Origin: Synergistaceae bacterium DZ-S4
GTDB lineage: Bacteria; Synergistota; Synergistia; Synergistales; Synergistaceae
Assembly: GCA_025943965.1 (NCBI GenBank)
Contig: JAPCWD010000008.1
Coordinates: 1-64,000 of the forward strand
Reading direction: 5' to 3'
DNA: 64,000 bases
Shown here one piece after another: positions 44,123-54,256 of this stretch. A program made the translations under genes and the position numbers. The notes beneath the pieces are model-generated. The model made no database searches. It worked only from the letters and a program-made list of their open reading frames with translations, and had not been told where the DNA came from. Numbering within the stretch: the first letter of the stretch is position 1; every line of letters begins with the position of its first letter.

Positions 44123-45937
44123 ATGGCAGGCTGGACAGAGACTATCCTGAGGGTAAACCTGACGGAAGGCACGGTCAAAAAGGAAGCCCTCGATATGGAT
44201 GCGGCAAAGAAATACCTTGGCTGCAGAGGCCTGGGAGTATATTACTACATGAAAGAGGTCAGGCCCGGAGTCGATGCACTGGGACCCGAAAACAACCTTA
44301 TCTTCGCAACCGGAGTCCTGACGGGAACTATGGGTTCCAGCACGGGCAGATATGAAGTCGTGACCAGGGCACCGCTGAACGGGGTGCTTGCCGGGTCAAA
44401 CTCGGGCGGATACTGGGGTCCTGAACTGAAATATGCAGGTTATGACATGGTGATCTTTGAAGGGCAGTCTCCAAGACCCGTCTATCTTAACATCTACAAC
44501 GGAACGGCGGAACTTTGCGATGCATCAGATCTTTGGGGCAAAAATGTTCCTGATACCACCGGCGCGCTTCTTGCCAGACACGACCCTGACGCTAAAGTTG
44601 CATGCATTGGTCCGGCTGGTGAGAACAAGGTCCTCTTCGCCAACATAATGAACGATGACCACAGGGCGGCAGGACGCAGCGGAGTAGGGGCCGTCATGGG
44701 ATCAAAAAACCTTAAGGCGATCGTAGTCAGGGGAACGAAAGGTGTTAAGATTGGAGACAAGGATAAATTCCTCGCCGCTGTAAGGGCAAGCAAGAAACTG
44801 CTCAAGGAAAACGCTGTCACCAGCGGAGGGCTTCCCGCATTCGGAACGAACATTCTCGTAAATATCCTTAACTCGGTAGGTTCGCTTCCCACAAGGAATT
44901 TCCGGGAGTCGCACTTTGAGACGGCCGACAAGGTAGGCGGCGAATCGCTTGCAGCGACCAGAATGTACAAGAACAAGGCCTGCGCCTTCTGCTCCATAGG
45001 ATGCGGAAGGGTGGCATGGAGCGAGGGTAAATACGCCGGTGAGGGCGAGGGTCCGGAGTATGAATCAGTCTGGTCATTCGGCCCGGACTGCGGCATCGAT
45101 GACATTGACGCCGTCAACAAGGCCAACTTCATCTGCAACGAGCTTGGCCTTGATACGATAACAATGGGAAGTACGATCGCCGCGGCCATGGATCTTTACG
45201 AAATGGGCGCCATAAACAAGGAAGAGGCCGGCCATGATCTCAAGTTTGGAAACGCAGACGCGCTTATTGACCTGGTAGAAGCAACCGCATACAGAAAAGG
45301 CTTTGGAAACGAACTGGCTGAGGGTTCCTTCAGACTGGGAACAAAATATGGACATCCCGAAGTATCGATGACAGCAAAGAAACAGGAGATGCCCGCATAC
45401 GACCCGCGCGGAATACAGGGCATAGGACTCAATTACGCCACTTCGAACAGGGGAGGCTGCCATGTCCGCGGATATACAATATCCCCTGAAATACTCGGCT
45501 TACCGGAGAAACTCGACCAGCAGTCGACAGCGGAGAAACCGGCATGGGTAAAAGGTTTCCAGGACCTTACCGCGGCAGTTGACTCTGCGGGAATGTGTCT
45601 TTTCACGACATTCGCCCTCGGCGCACCAGCGATAGCGAGTGAGATAACAGGCGCTTCCGGCGTAGAATACACCGGTGATGACGTTGCGGCTGCCGGAGAG
45701 AGGATATACAACCTCGAAAGGCTCTATAACCTCAGCGTCGGATTCACAAAAGCTGACGATGCTCTTCCGGAGAGGATGTACAATGACCCGATATCCTCCG
45801 GCCCCATGAAGGGGAATGTGAGCAGGGTGCCTGAAATGCTGCCGTACTATTACGAGGCAAGGGGATGGGATGAAAACGGAGTTCCTACTCCGGAGAAACT
45901 TGAGGCACTTGGATTAAGGGAGTTCATGACCATCTGA
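44123..45937 (+). CDS. aor: aldehyde ferredoxin oxidoreductase, tungsten type
   Basis: The 604-residue protein is full length for the AOR family. The N-terminal pterin-binding domain shows [30 protein letters not shown] and [38 protein letters not shown] lies near 175. The [4Fe-4S] site CAFCSIGCG lies near 288, with a later Cys near 492. The family uses a tungsten bis-pterin to oxidise aldehydes to acids with ferredoxin. In amino-acid fermenters such aldehydes derive from 2-oxo acids. Flanked by its ferredoxin subunit and a MoaD-like gene. Confidence 0.93.
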   Translation: MAGWTETILRVNLTEGTVKKEALDMDAAKKYLGCRGLGVYYYMKEVRPGVDALGPENNLIFATGVLTGTMGSSTGRYEVVTRAPLNGVLAGSNSGGYWGPELKYAGYDMVIFEGQSPRPVYLNIYNGTAELCDASDLWGKNVPDTTGALLARHDPDAKVACIGPAGENKVLFANIMNDDHRAAGRSGVGAVMGSKNLKAIVVRGTKGVKIGDKDKFLAAVRASKKLLKENAVTSGGLPAFGTNILVNILNSVGSLPTRNFRESHFETADKVGGESLAATRMYKNKACAFCSIGCGRVAWSEGKYAGEGEGPEYESVWSFGPDCGIDDIDAVNKANFICNELGLDTITMGSTIAAAMDLYEMGAINKEEAGHDLKFGNADALIDLVEATAYRKGFGNELAEGSFRLGTKYGHPEVSMTAKKQEMPAYDPRGIQGIGLNYATSNRGGCHVRGYTISPEILGLPEKLDQQSTAEKPAWVKGFQDLTAAVDSAGMCLFTTFALGAPAIASEITGASGVEYTGDDVAAAGERIYNLERLYNLSVGFTKADDALPERMYNDPISSGPMKGNVSRVPEMLPYYYEARGWDENGVPTPEKLEALGLREFMTI

Positions 45938-46001
45938 GCTTCATCCTGACACGTAAGATCGTATCAGTCACATAGAAGCAAATCTTTCAGGGGGGATGAG
46001 A

Positions 46002-46274
46002 GTGATCAAGGTCGGTTTTTTCGCTGATATAAGGACCATGGTGGGGGCAAAAGAGGTAATGATGCCCTGCAGGCCAACTCTTGCACTTCTTATGGAGGAT
46101 CTGTGCGCAAAATACGGAAAGGCTTTCCGGGATTTCTGCATGGACGGGGATAAGATCTCAAAGCGGGTCAACATCCTTGTCAACGGACACCACATGCTCC
46201 ATCTGCAAAAGGACGACACCCCGCTCAAGGACGGGGATGACGTCAGGATCTTCCCACTGATCGGCGGAGGTTAG
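46002..46274 (+). CDS. MoaD/ThiS-like sulfur-carrier protein
   Basis: About 90 residues of ubiquitin-like fold ending in Gly-Gly (RIFPLIGGG), the tail that is thiocarboxylated in molybdopterin synthase small subunits. NVLVNGHHMLHLQ-like strands are typical of MoaD near AOR genes. The role inferred is dithiolene formation for the tungsten cofactor. No MoaE or MoeB is adjacent. GTG 46002 lies about six bases after the AGGGGGG box. ATG 45996 abuts it. Confidence 0.85.
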   Translation: MIKVGFFADIRTMVGAKEVMMPCRPTLALLMEDLCAKYGKAFRDFCMDGDKISKRVNILVNGHHMLHLQKDDTPLKDGDDVRIFPLIGGG

Positions 46275-46290
46275 ATACTGAACAGGCAAT

Positions 46291-46334
46291 AAAAGATCCC
46301 CCGGACCCTGTTTTTCGGGTCCGGGGGATCTTTT
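46291..46334. terminator. bidirectional terminator between moaD-like gene and cysS
   Basis: An 18-bp perfect stem (AAAAGATCCCCCGGACCC / GGGTCCGGGGGATCTTTT) with A-run on one side and T-run on the other. It serves the convergent genes on both strands. Confidence 0.92.
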
Positions 46335-46346
46335 ATATTTAGATGG

Positions 46347-47750
46347 TTATATCTGCCTTTTCCAGCGTGCTCCCTGGGGAGTGTCCTCAATGATTATTCC
46401 CTTTTCTGCAAGCATATCCCTGATCTCGTCAGAGCGCCTGAAGTTTTTGTACTTCCTTGCCTCCGCCCTCTCTTCCAGAAGCGCGTCGATATCCTCGTCC
46501 GGATCGTCACAGTGGTCTTCGCTGAAGAAGCCGAATACGCAGTTGACTTTTTCAAGGAAGTCCCTGGCAGCCTTTATGCCCTCTTCGCAGAAACCTTCGT
46601 TTTCGGTCAGATGGACATTTACGGCCCTTACGACATCGAAAACGCAGCCGAGCGCTCCCGCTGTGTTGAAGTCGTCCTCCATAGCCTCGGTGTATCCAAG
46701 GGAAGCCTTTTCGACTGCCGCGGACAGGGCGTTGTCTTTTTGACACGGTCTCCGGTTCGCAGCTGCGAATTTCAGGTCTGCATAGCAGTTGTTGATCCTT
46801 TCAAGTGCGCTCTGTGCCTGGTCAAGCCCTTCTTTAGAGAAGTTGATGGGCGAACGGTAGTGTGCGCTCAGCAGGAAGAAGCGGAGCACAAGAGGGTTGA
46901 ACCTTTTCCTGATGTCGCGGACAGTCATGAAGTTGCCGAGAGATTTGGACATCTTTTCCTTGTCGATCATAATGTATGCGTTATGAAGCCAGTATTTGAC
47001 GAACTGACAGCCTGAGGCGCACTCAGACTGGGCTATCTCGTTCTCGTGGTGGGGGAATATCAGGTCGCTTCCGCCGCCGTGGATGTCTATCGAGTCGCCG
47101 AGATACTTTGTCGACATCGCACTGCACTCTATATGCCAGCCGGGGCGTCCCTTGCCCCAGGGGCTTTCCCAGAAGGGCTCCCCGGGTTTGCTGGCCTTCC
47201 ATAGGGCGAAATCGAGCGGATCATTTTTCCTCTCGTCAACTTCTATCCTTGCTCCGCTTTTCAGTTCCTCGATACCCTGTTTAGAGAGCTTGCCGTATTC
47301 GGGGAAGCTGACGACAGAGAAGTAGACATCCCCGTCTTTTTCATAAGCGTGTCCCTTTTCGATAAGAGTACCGACTATCCTGATGATCTCATCGATCTCG
47401 TGCGTAGCCCTCGGGTTTACTGTGGCTCTTTTGATCCCAAGCGAATCGGCATCCTCAAAATACTCGCCTATGAATTTTTCCGCCAGTTCGGGGACACTGA
47501 TGCCCATTTCGTTGGCACGCCTTATCATCTTGTCGTCAATGTCGGTAAAATTCTGTACGAAGATGACCTTGTAGCCCGTACTCTCAAGATATCTTCTGAA
47601 TACGTCAAAAAGCACGAAGGGTCTCGCGTTGCCGATGTGGAAAAAATCGTATACGGTCGGGCCGCAGACGTAAAACCGTACCTTTCCTTTTTCTATCGGT
47701 TCAAATGGTTCCTTCTTCCTCGTAAGGTCGTTATAAACTGCCAGAGCCAT
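46347..47750 (-). CDS. cysS: cysteinyl-tRNA synthetase
   Basis: The 467-residue class I synthetase has HIGN (FFHIGNARPFVLF near residue 38) and KMSKS (KEKMSKSLGN near 268) motifs. The zinc ligands appear as Cys in YVCGPTVYD, IECSAMS, and HHENEIAQSE. The C-terminal anticodon-binding region ends in GARWKRQI. AGGAGGT precedes the ATG. It is the only convincing minus-strand gene before the right edge, and it is divergent from uvrC across a 90-base gap that must hold both promoters. Confidence 0.96.
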   Translation of the reverse strand: MALAVYNDLTRKKEPFEPIEKGKVRFYVCGPTVYDFFHIGNARPFVLFDVFRRYLESTGYKVIFVQNFTDIDDKMIRRANEMGISVPELAEKFIGEYFEDADSLGIKRATVNPRATHEIDEIIRIVGTLIEKGHAYEKDGDVYFSVVSFPEYGKLSKQGIEELKSGARIEVDERKNDPLDFALWKASKPGEPFWESPWGKGRPGWHIECSAMSTKYLGDSIDIHGGGSDLIFPHHENEIAQSECASGCQFVKYWLHNAYIMIDKEKMSKSLGNFMTVRDIRKRFNPLVLRFFLLSAHYRSPINFSKEGLDQAQSALERINNCYADLKFAAANRRPCQKDNALSAAVEKASLGYTEAMEDDFNTAGALGCVFDVVRAVNVHLTENEGFCEEGIKAARDFLEKVNCVFGFFSEDHCDDPDEDIDALLEERAEARKYKNFRRSDEIRDMLAEKGIIIEDTPQGARWKRQI

Positions 47751-47839
47751 AATGGCACCTCCTGAATGCTACTTTATCCATACTATGATATCCTATACCA
47801 TGAACCCGACATCAGCAATCACGGAAAGGACCATATTTT

Positions 47840-49315
47840 TTGAAGAGAGAAGACCTGCTGCACCATATCAAATCATTCCCCGACAAACCAGGGGTCTACA
47901 TGATGCGTGACCCCGACGGAAAGATCATCTATGTCGGCAAGGCCAAATCGCTCAGAAAGCGGGTCTCATCCTATTTCCGCCACTCAGGCTTCGCATCGCC
48001 CAGATTGAGGAAGCTGGTGGAAAGCATATCGGACATATCCACGATCAGGACGGAGACAGAGATAGAGGCGCTTATCCTGGAAAACAGGCTGATCAAACTC
48101 TATCAGCCCTTTTTCAACATAGACCTAAAAATGAACGAACGCTACGCATACATAAAGGTCACATCGGAAAAATTTCCGAGGATAGTGGTTACCAGACACA
48201 GACAAGAAGACGATGCCGTCTACATCGGCCCCTTCGTAAGGGTATCAGAAGTCAGGGAACTGCTCCGCCTTATTGAGAGATATCTGCCCCTTCGCTACTG
48301 CAAGGGGGAGATAAAGGAGTCCAATAAGAAGATCCGTCCATGCATGAGACATGCGCTGGGGCACTGCCTTGCACCGTGCGCAGGCCTCTGTTCAGAAAAG
48401 GAGTACAGGGAGAGGACTGCGGACGTTATAATGATGCTGCAGGGAAGGGGCCTTGAACTTGTCGAAAAACTCCGCAAAAGGATGGACAAAGCCGTACAGG
48501 AACTTGAGTTCGAAGAGGCTGCGGTCCTCAGGGACACGATCCGCGCAATATGGAGAGTCAGCCGGCAGCGGAACAGCATACCCGAGATAGAGACTGGCAG
48601 AGATAACAACTGGGAGACTCTGAACCGTTTACAGGAACATTTAAAACTGCCCACGCTGCCATGGCGTATAGACGGGTTCGACATATCGCACACTTCCGGC
48701 AAGGAGACCGTCGGCGTTGTTGTTGTCTTCGAACAGGGATATCCGAACACCTCCCTTTACAGGCGCTTCAACATCAGGACCGTCGTGGGCATAGACGACT
48801 TCAGGTCAATAAAGGAGACTCTTCTCAGGAGATACAGGAGATGCATCGACGGTCAGGAGCCGATGCCGCAGCTTATACTTATTGACGGAGGATCTGTTCA
48901 GCTCGAGTTTGCCATGGAGGCAATGAAGGAGCTCGAGCTCACCGACATACCAATAATATCGCTGGCGAAAGAAGAAGAGGAGATTTACATCCCGGATCGA
49001 AAAGAGCCTTTGCGCCTGGATCGTACCGATCCCGCACTCAAACTTCTGCAGTATGTCAGGGACGAATCCCACAGGTACGCTATAACTTCCCACAGGGCTG
49101 CCAGAAGCAGGAATTTCAGAAGGAGCAAACTGGAAGAAGTCCCCGGTGTCGGACGGACAAAAGCTGCTCAGCTGATCACAAAATTTGGAAGTACCAGGGC
49201 TATAATGGATACTGCGGAAGAAAACCTTGCCTCCGCGCCGGGCATAGGAAAAACGCTTGCCCGCAGGATACAGGAATATCTCAGACAGGCTGATGAAGGG
49301 AGCGGTCAAAAATGA
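47840..49315 (+). CDS. uvrC: excinuclease ABC subunit C (short form)
   Basis: The 491-residue protein contains the GIY-YIG nuclease (KPGVYMMRDPDG and IIYVGKAKSLRKRV, residues 15-45), a UVR helix pair near 210-235, the RNase H-like nuclease (GFDISHTSG near 278; LILIDGG near 355), and a C-terminal helix-hairpin-helix (VPGVGRTKAAQL near 433). Typical UvrC is ~600 residues. About 100 residues that normally lie between the UVR motif and the FDISH motif are absent. TTG start after AAAGGA. The stop overlaps ribD. Confidence 0.92.
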   Translation: MKREDLLHHIKSFPDKPGVYMMRDPDGKIIYVGKAKSLRKRVSSYFRHSGFASPRLRKLVESISDISTIRTETEIEALILENRLIKLYQPFFNIDLKMNERYAYIKVTSEKFPRIVVTRHRQEDDAVYIGPFVRVSEVRELLRLIERYLPLRYCKGEIKESNKKIRPCMRHALGHCLAPCAGLCSEKEYRERTADVIMMLQGRGLELVEKLRKRMDKAVQELEFEEAAVLRDTIRAIWRVSRQRNSIPEIETGRDNNWETLNRLQEHLKLPTLPWRIDGFDISHTSGKETVGVVVVFEQGYPNTSLYRRFNIRTVVGIDDFRSIKETLLRRYRRCIDGQEPMPQLILIDGGSVQLEFAMEAMKELELTDIPIISLAKEEEEIYIPDRKEPLRLDRTDPALKLLQYVRDESHRYAITSHRAARSRNFRRSKLEEVPGVGRTKAAQLITKFGSTRAIMDTAEENLASAPGIGKTLARRIQEYLRQADEGSGQK

Positions 49316-50418
49316 CGACCCGGAACCAAAGGACACTGGACGAACATTATATGAGGACCGCCCTCTCCCTCGCACTCAACGGGACTGCCTCCGTAAGCCC
49401 AAACCCGCGCGTCGGCTGTGTGATCGTACGCGATTCCGCGATAATCGGTTCCGGATGGCACAGGTGCTGCGGGGAGCCTCATGCCGAGGTCGAAGCTGTA
49501 AGGAATGCCGGCGGCGATGTCAGGGGAGCTACTGTATATGTGAACCTGGAACCCTGCTGCCATCAGGGCAGAACGCCCCCGTGCGCTCACATGCTCATTG
49601 AGAGGGGGGTATCCAGGGTAGTTGTTGGTATGACGGACCCTAACCCAAAAGTAGACTGCATGGGTGAAAGGATGCTAAGGGATACGGGGATAGAGGTTAC
49701 AAGCGGCATCCTCGAAAAGGAATCCAAATGGATAAACAGGGGATTCATTAGAAGGATGAAAATGGGACGTCCCTGGATAACACTCAAGACTGCCTGCTCA
49801 CTTGACGGGAACATTGCCCTTAAGGACGGATCAAGCAAGTGGATCACAGGTGAAGCTTCCAGGAGAAAGGTCCACATGATGAGGGCTGAGAGCGACGCTC
49901 TTCTGTCCGGGATCGGAACAGTCCTCGGTGACGATCCGGCCTTTACTGTAAGAGAGGCCGAAGGCAGGACACCATTAAGGGCAATACTTGACAGAAGGCT
50001 CAGGACTCCGCTCAACGCATCTCTTTTCAGTGAAAAAGGGCTGATATTCTTTACGGGAAAAGACGCTCCCACTAAAAAAATTGAAAGTATCAGGGCGCTC
50101 GGAGCAGAGGTTTTTATTATTGATGCCCCGGAAGAGCGGGAGCCGGATTATGTTATGGCTAAATTGTGTGAAATAGGTGTAAACTATCTGATGGTCGAAT
50201 GCGGGGCAAAACTTACCGCTTCGCTGCTCCGGCGCGGTCTTGCGGACGAAATATCTCTCTTCATGGCGCCCAAACTGCTCGGAAGCGGGATCCGCTTTAC
50301 GGAGCATCTTAAATTGGATTCGCTGGAAGATGCGATCACAATAAAGGATATGCAGATATCTCCATGCGGGGAAGACATCTGGATAAGGGGGGTGCTTTCA
50401 TGTTCACCGGACTTATAG
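49312..50418 (+). CDS. ribD: bifunctional riboflavin deaminase/reductase RibD
   Basis: The 368-residue protein has an N-terminal cytidine-deaminase fold (zinc motif CGEPHAEVEAVRNAGG near residue 48 and PCCHQGRTPPCAHM near 80). A C-terminal DHFR-like reductase runs from about 150 (TLKTACSLDGNIAL). It carries out steps 2 and 3 of riboflavin synthesis. The ATG overlaps the uvrC stop, so the riboflavin genes appear to be coupled to uvrC with no leader. Confidence 0.95.
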   Translation: MTTRNQRTLDEHYMRTALSLALNGTASVSPNPRVGCVIVRDSAIIGSGWHRCCGEPHAEVEAVRNAGGDVRGATVYVNLEPCCHQGRTPPCAHMLIERGVSRVVVGMTDPNPKVDCMGERMLRDTGIEVTSGILEKESKWINRGFIRRMKMGRPWITLKTACSLDGNIALKDGSSKWITGEASRRKVHMMRAESDALLSGIGTVLGDDPAFTVREAEGRTPLRAILDRRLRTPLNASLFSEKGLIFFTGKDAPTKKIESIRALGAEVFIIDAPEEREPDYVMAKLCEIGVNYLMVECGAKLTASLLRRGLADEISLFMAPKLLGSGIRFTEHLKLDSLEDAITIKDMQISPCGEDIWIRGVLSCSPDL

Positions 50419-51065
50419 AGACAGTCGGCACTGTTTCCGCCATACATCCAAAAGGCGATGTCTGGCAGATCGACATTGAGGCACCGAAAATTGCCGGCGA
50501 GCTCAGGATCGGCGACTCCGTATCCATATCGGGAGCATGCAGCACGGTCATACGCTTCGACAGCAGGTCGTTCAGCGTTGAGATAATGGAGGAGACGAGG
50601 AGAAGGACAAAGCTGGGCACCCTCAAGAGCGGTTCGCGGGTGAACCTTGAGAGGGCGATGATGCTTGATTCAAGACTTGACGGACATATCGTGTCGGGAC
50701 ACATAGACGGACTTGCCGACGTCCGGAAGATAGAGATCGGCCCAAAGACCAGGAAATACTTTTTCAGGGCCGATCCGGAGATACTTTCCGGGATCGTCCC
50801 AAAGGGGTCTGTGGCGGTGGACGGCATAAGCCTCACCGTTATCGACGTTGATGCGGAGACCTTTTCCGTCGGTATCATCCCGACTACAATATCGGATACT
50901 ACTCTCTCTGAACTTAAAGAGGGTGATGCGGTAAATATAGAGACTGATATGATCGGAAAATATATCACAAAATTTCTTAATACACGTTTTTCCGGCGCAC
51001 AAGGCGGCGAAGAGATGAAAAATTCTCTCACATGGGATAAACTTGTAAAATATGGCTGGGCCTAG
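50400..51065 (+). CDS. ribE: riboflavin synthase
   Basis: The 221-residue protein is made of two similar lumazine-binding barrels: MFTGLIETVGTV near 1 with SVSISGACSTVI near 40, and HIVSGHIDGLADV near 97 with GSVAVDGISLTVI near 137. It dismutates lumazine to riboflavin. The SGHIDG motif is canonical. An in-frame start 36 bases earlier would lie deeper in ribD. Overlaps ribD by 19 bases. Confidence 0.95.
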   Translation: MFTGLIETVGTVSAIHPKGDVWQIDIEAPKIAGELRIGDSVSISGACSTVIRFDSRSFSVEIMEETRRRTKLGTLKSGSRVNLERAMMLDSRLDGHIVSGHIDGLADVRKIEIGPKTRKYFFRADPEILSGIVPKGSVAVDGISLTVIDVDAETFSVGIIPTTISDTTLSELKEGDAVNIETDMIGKYITKFLNTRFSGAQGGEEMKNSLTWDKLVKYGWA

Positions 51066-51080
51066 GGGGATCATTGAGTA

Positions 51081-52322
51081 ATGTTCAACACGATCGAAGA
51101 AGCACTGAATGACATCAAGCAGGGGAAAATGATCATCGTCGTTGACGACGAAAACAGGGAAAACGAGGGTGACCTGGTTATGGCGGCAGACTGCTGCCGG
51201 ACAGAGGACATCAATTTCATGATAAAAAACGCCAGGGGGCTTGTCTGTGTACCGATCGGGGCCGAGCAGGCAAAAAGGCTGCAGCTCAACCCCATGGTGG
51301 AGCACAATACTGATGCGCACGGAACCGCCTTCACAGTTTCCGTCGACCATCTCAAAGAAACTACCACAGGCATTTCAGCCGCAGAGAGGGCAATAACCGC
51401 GAAAGCTCTGGCAAACCCTCTCTCCAGGGCAGATGACTTTCGCCGGCCCGGACACATTTTTCCGCTGGTCGCGCGTCATGGCGGGGTCCTGAAGAGGGCC
51501 GGCCACACCGAAGCTGCCGTGGATCTTTCCCGCATGGCCGGATTCAACGAAGGCGGAGTCATCTGCGAAATAATGAATGAAGACGGAAGCATGGCAAGGC
51601 TCCCTCAGCTAATTGAATTCGCGGCTAAGCACGGAATGAAGATAATATCTGTCGAAAATCTGATAAGGCACCGCGTGATGAGGGAAAAACTGGTGAGGCG
51701 TGAAGCGACCGTACACATGCCGACCGCATGGGGAGACTTCATCTGCCACGCCTACACAAGTCCTTATGGTGAAAACCCTAATGAACTGCACCTTGCCCTG
51801 GTAAAGGGGGAGATCCAGGGGGTGGATGATGTCCTCGTAAGAGTACATTCCGAGTGTTTCACCGGAGACCTGCTCGGTTCACTGAGATGCGACTGTGGTC
51901 CCCAGCTGCACAAGGCCATGATGATGATAGAAAAAGCGGGAAGGGGAGTCCTTCTTTACATGCGGCAGGAAGGACGCGGCATAGGACTTCTTGCCAAGCT
52001 CAAAGCCTATGAGCTTCAGGAAAAGGGAATGGACACCGTAGAGGCAAATGTTGCACTGGGATATGCTCCGGATGCCAGAGATTACGGAGTTGGGGCGCAG
52101 ATCCTTGCGGATCTGGGTCTCCGAAAGATAAAACTTATGACCAACAACCCAGTCAAAATTACCGGACTGAAGGGATACGGACTTGAGATCACGGAAAGGG
52201 TCCCTATCGAAGTCGACCCAAACCCGTACAATGAAAAATATCTCAGCACTAAGGTCTGCAAGATGGGACATGTACTGAGCAACTCAATGTGTCTGGATAT
52301 GGAAAAAGAAGAAGCAAAATAA
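51081..52322 (+). CDS. ribBA: bifunctional DHBP synthase/GTP cyclohydrolase II
   Basis: The 413-residue fusion. RibB half (1-200): [16 protein letters not shown] near 27 and HTEAAVDL near 152. RibA half (205-400): [15 protein letters not shown] near 253, with zinc Cys in RCDCGPQLH, and [19 protein letters not shown] near 295. It supplies both branches of riboflavin synthesis. Starts 15 bases after ribE. Confidence 0.96.
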   Translation: MFNTIEEALNDIKQGKMIIVVDDENRENEGDLVMAADCCRTEDINFMIKNARGLVCVPIGAEQAKRLQLNPMVEHNTDAHGTAFTVSVDHLKETTTGISAAERAITAKALANPLSRADDFRRPGHIFPLVARHGGVLKRAGHTEAAVDLSRMAGFNEGGVICEIMNEDGSMARLPQLIEFAAKHGMKIISVENLIRHRVMREKLVRREATVHMPTAWGDFICHAYTSPYGENPNELHLALVKGEIQGVDDVLVRVHSECFTGDLLGSLRCDCGPQLHKAMMMIEKAGRGVLLYMRQEGRGIGLLAKLKAYELQEKGMDTVEANVALGYAPDARDYGVGAQILADLGLRKIKLMTNNPVKITGLKGYGLEITERVPIEVDPNPYNEKYLSTKVCKMGHVLSNSMCLDMEKEEAK

Positions 52323-52346
52323 AGGATCATAAAGGGGAGAGCTGAA

Positions 52347-52832
52347 ATGAAAATAGTCCAGGGAAACATGATAGGAAGCGGCCTGCGCTTCGCGATAATA
52401 GCATCAAGGTTCAACGAACTTATCACAACAAAGCTTATTGAGGGGGCCAAGGATGCCCTGACAAGGCATGATGTTCGTCATCAGGACATCGATGTTTACT
52501 GGACACCCGGAGCATGGGAACAGCCTGTCGTTGCAAAAGAGATAGCGATGAGCGGGAAATATGACGCGATAATTACATTGGGAGCCGTTATCCGCGGCGA
52601 CACCACCCACCATGAGTATGTTGCGGGGGAGGCTGCAAAGGGACTTGCTCACGTCGGACTCGATCACCGCATTCCCGTTGCATTCGGCATAATAACCTGT
52701 GACAACCTTGAGCAGGCTCTTGCCCGCTCAGGAAGCAAAGCCGGAAACAAGGGAGCTGATGCGGCCCTTGCCGCGCTCGAGACAGCCAACCTGCTTAAGG
52801 AGGTCCGCAAGGACAGGGGAGCTGAAGCCTGA
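52347..52832 (+). CDS. ribH: 6,7-dimethyl-8-ribityllumazine synthase
   Basis: The 161-residue protein has the RFNELIT start motif near residue 22, WTPGAWEQP near 52, GAVIRGDTTHHEYV near 79 with catalytic His, and NKGADAALAALE near the end. It forms icosahedral or pentameric shells in most bacteria. AAGGGGAGAG precedes the ATG. Its stop overlaps serS. Confidence 0.96.
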   Translation: MKIVQGNMIGSGLRFAIIASRFNELITTKLIEGAKDALTRHDVRHQDIDVYWTPGAWEQPVVAKEIAMSGKYDAIITLGAVIRGDTTHHEYVAGEAAKGLAHVGLDHRIPVAFGIITCDNLEQALARSGSKAGNKGADAALAALETANLLKEVRKDRGAEA

Positions 52833-54103
52833 TGCTTGATATGAAATGGGTGAGGGAGCATACGGACGAAGTAGCCGCCATGCTCGCCAACAGGAATTAC
52901 ACATTCCCGCTGGATAAATTTGTTGAGCTGGATTCCCTGCGCCGCGACGCCTTGCTTGAGGCGGAAGCTTTGAAGGAGAGACGCAACGCCGGAGCCAAAG
53001 AGGTCGGAATGAAAAAGAAGGCCGGTGAAAATGCCGACGTGCTTATGGAAGAGATGCGCCTTATCGGTGAAAAGGTAAGGGAGCTCGATGAGAAAACGGC
53101 CGGGATCCAGGCCGAGCTCGACGACCTTGCTATGAGACTTCCCAACAGGCCGCACAGTTCGGTTCCCATTGGAACTGACGAAAACGACAATGTTGAGATA
53201 AGAAAACACGGCAAACCAACGGAGTTCACATTTGCACCCAAAGCGCACTGGGATCTCGGGGAACCCCTTGGCATAATGGATTTCGAAAAAGGGGTCCAGC
53301 TTGCGGAGAGCCGCTTTACAGTTCTCAAGGGAGCAGGGGCCAGGCTCGAAAGGGCTCTGATGAATTTCATGCTTGACCTTCATACGACAGCGCATGGATT
53401 TACCGAGATCGCCCCTCCTATACTTGTCAACACAGCAACGATGAGCGGGACAGGCCAGCTTCCCAAATTTGCAGAGGACCTCTACAAGTGTGCGAACGAT
53501 GACCTCTGGCTGATACCCACTGCCGAAGTGCCCCTGACTAACCTGCATGCCGGCGAAATATTGAGCGAGACGGACCTGCCGAAATACTACTGCGCCTTCA
53601 CCCCATGCTTCAGACGTGAGGCGGGCAGTTACGGCCGCGACATGAGAGGCATGCTCAGGCAGCACCAGTTTGACAAGGTCGAAATGGTCAAGCTCAGCAC
53701 CCCCGAAAGAAGCTACGAAGAGCTGGAACACATGACAAACTGCGCGGAAAAAGTGCTTCAGCTGCTGGGCATACCATACAGGGTAATATGCTTATGTACG
53801 GGTGACATGGGCTTCGGTGCGGCGAAAACATATGATATCGAAGTATGGCTCCCGAGCCAGGACTGTTACCGTGAGATCAGCTCCTGCAGCAACTGTGAAG
53901 ATTTCCAGGCGAGGAGGATGGGCACAAAATATCGCCCGGCGAACGGCGGCAAACCCCGCTATGTCCACACCCTCAACGGATCCGGCATAGCCATTGGAAG
54001 GTGCCTGATCGCACTGATGGAAAACTTCCAGAATGAAGACGGGAGCATTACCGTTCCCGAAGTCCTGCGTCCTTACGCGGGAGGCCTTGAAACCGTAAAA
54101 TAA
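52832..54103 (+). CDS. serS: seryl-tRNA synthetase
   Basis: The 423-residue class II synthetase starts with a coiled-coil arm (residues 30-105). The catalytic core has TAEVPLTNLH near 228, motif 2 CFRREAGSYGRDMRGMLRQH near 262, and motif 3 near 380 (GSGIAIGRCLIALMEN). Besides serine tRNAs it also charges tRNA-Sec with serine, the first step toward selenocysteine. ATG one base over the ribH stop. Confidence 0.96.
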   Translation: MLDMKWVREHTDEVAAMLANRNYTFPLDKFVELDSLRRDALLEAEALKERRNAGAKEVGMKKKAGENADVLMEEMRLIGEKVRELDEKTAGIQAELDDLAMRLPNRPHSSVPIGTDENDNVEIRKHGKPTEFTFAPKAHWDLGEPLGIMDFEKGVQLAESRFTVLKGAGARLERALMNFMLDLHTTAHGFTEIAPPILVNTATMSGTGQLPKFAEDLYKCANDDLWLIPTAEVPLTNLHAGEILSETDLPKYYCAFTPCFRREAGSYGRDMRGMLRQHQFDKVEMVKLSTPERSYEELEHMTNCAEKVLQLLGIPYRVICLCTGDMGFGAAKTYDIEVWLPSQDCYREISSCSNCEDFQARRMGTKYRPANGGKPRYVHTLNGSGIAIGRCLIALMENFQNEDGSITVPEVLRPYAGGLETVK

Positions 54104-54129
54104 AAAGCGCTGAGGGGTAATTGCGACGG

Positions 54130-54165
54130 GTCAGGGGAGTGGCACAGCCCCCCTGACTTTTGTTG
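54130..54165 (+). terminator. terminator after serS
   Basis: GTCAGGGG and CCCCTGAC around a 12-base loop, then TTTTGTTGTTT. Ends the uvrC-rib-serS unit. Confidence 0.85.
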
Positions 54166-54256
54166 TTTACGTTCTCTTTTGTTATACGCGCAAACATGGT
54201 AGGATAATCAGGGAGGGAGTTGATCCCTTCTGATGCAGACAAAGGAAGGGTCATTG

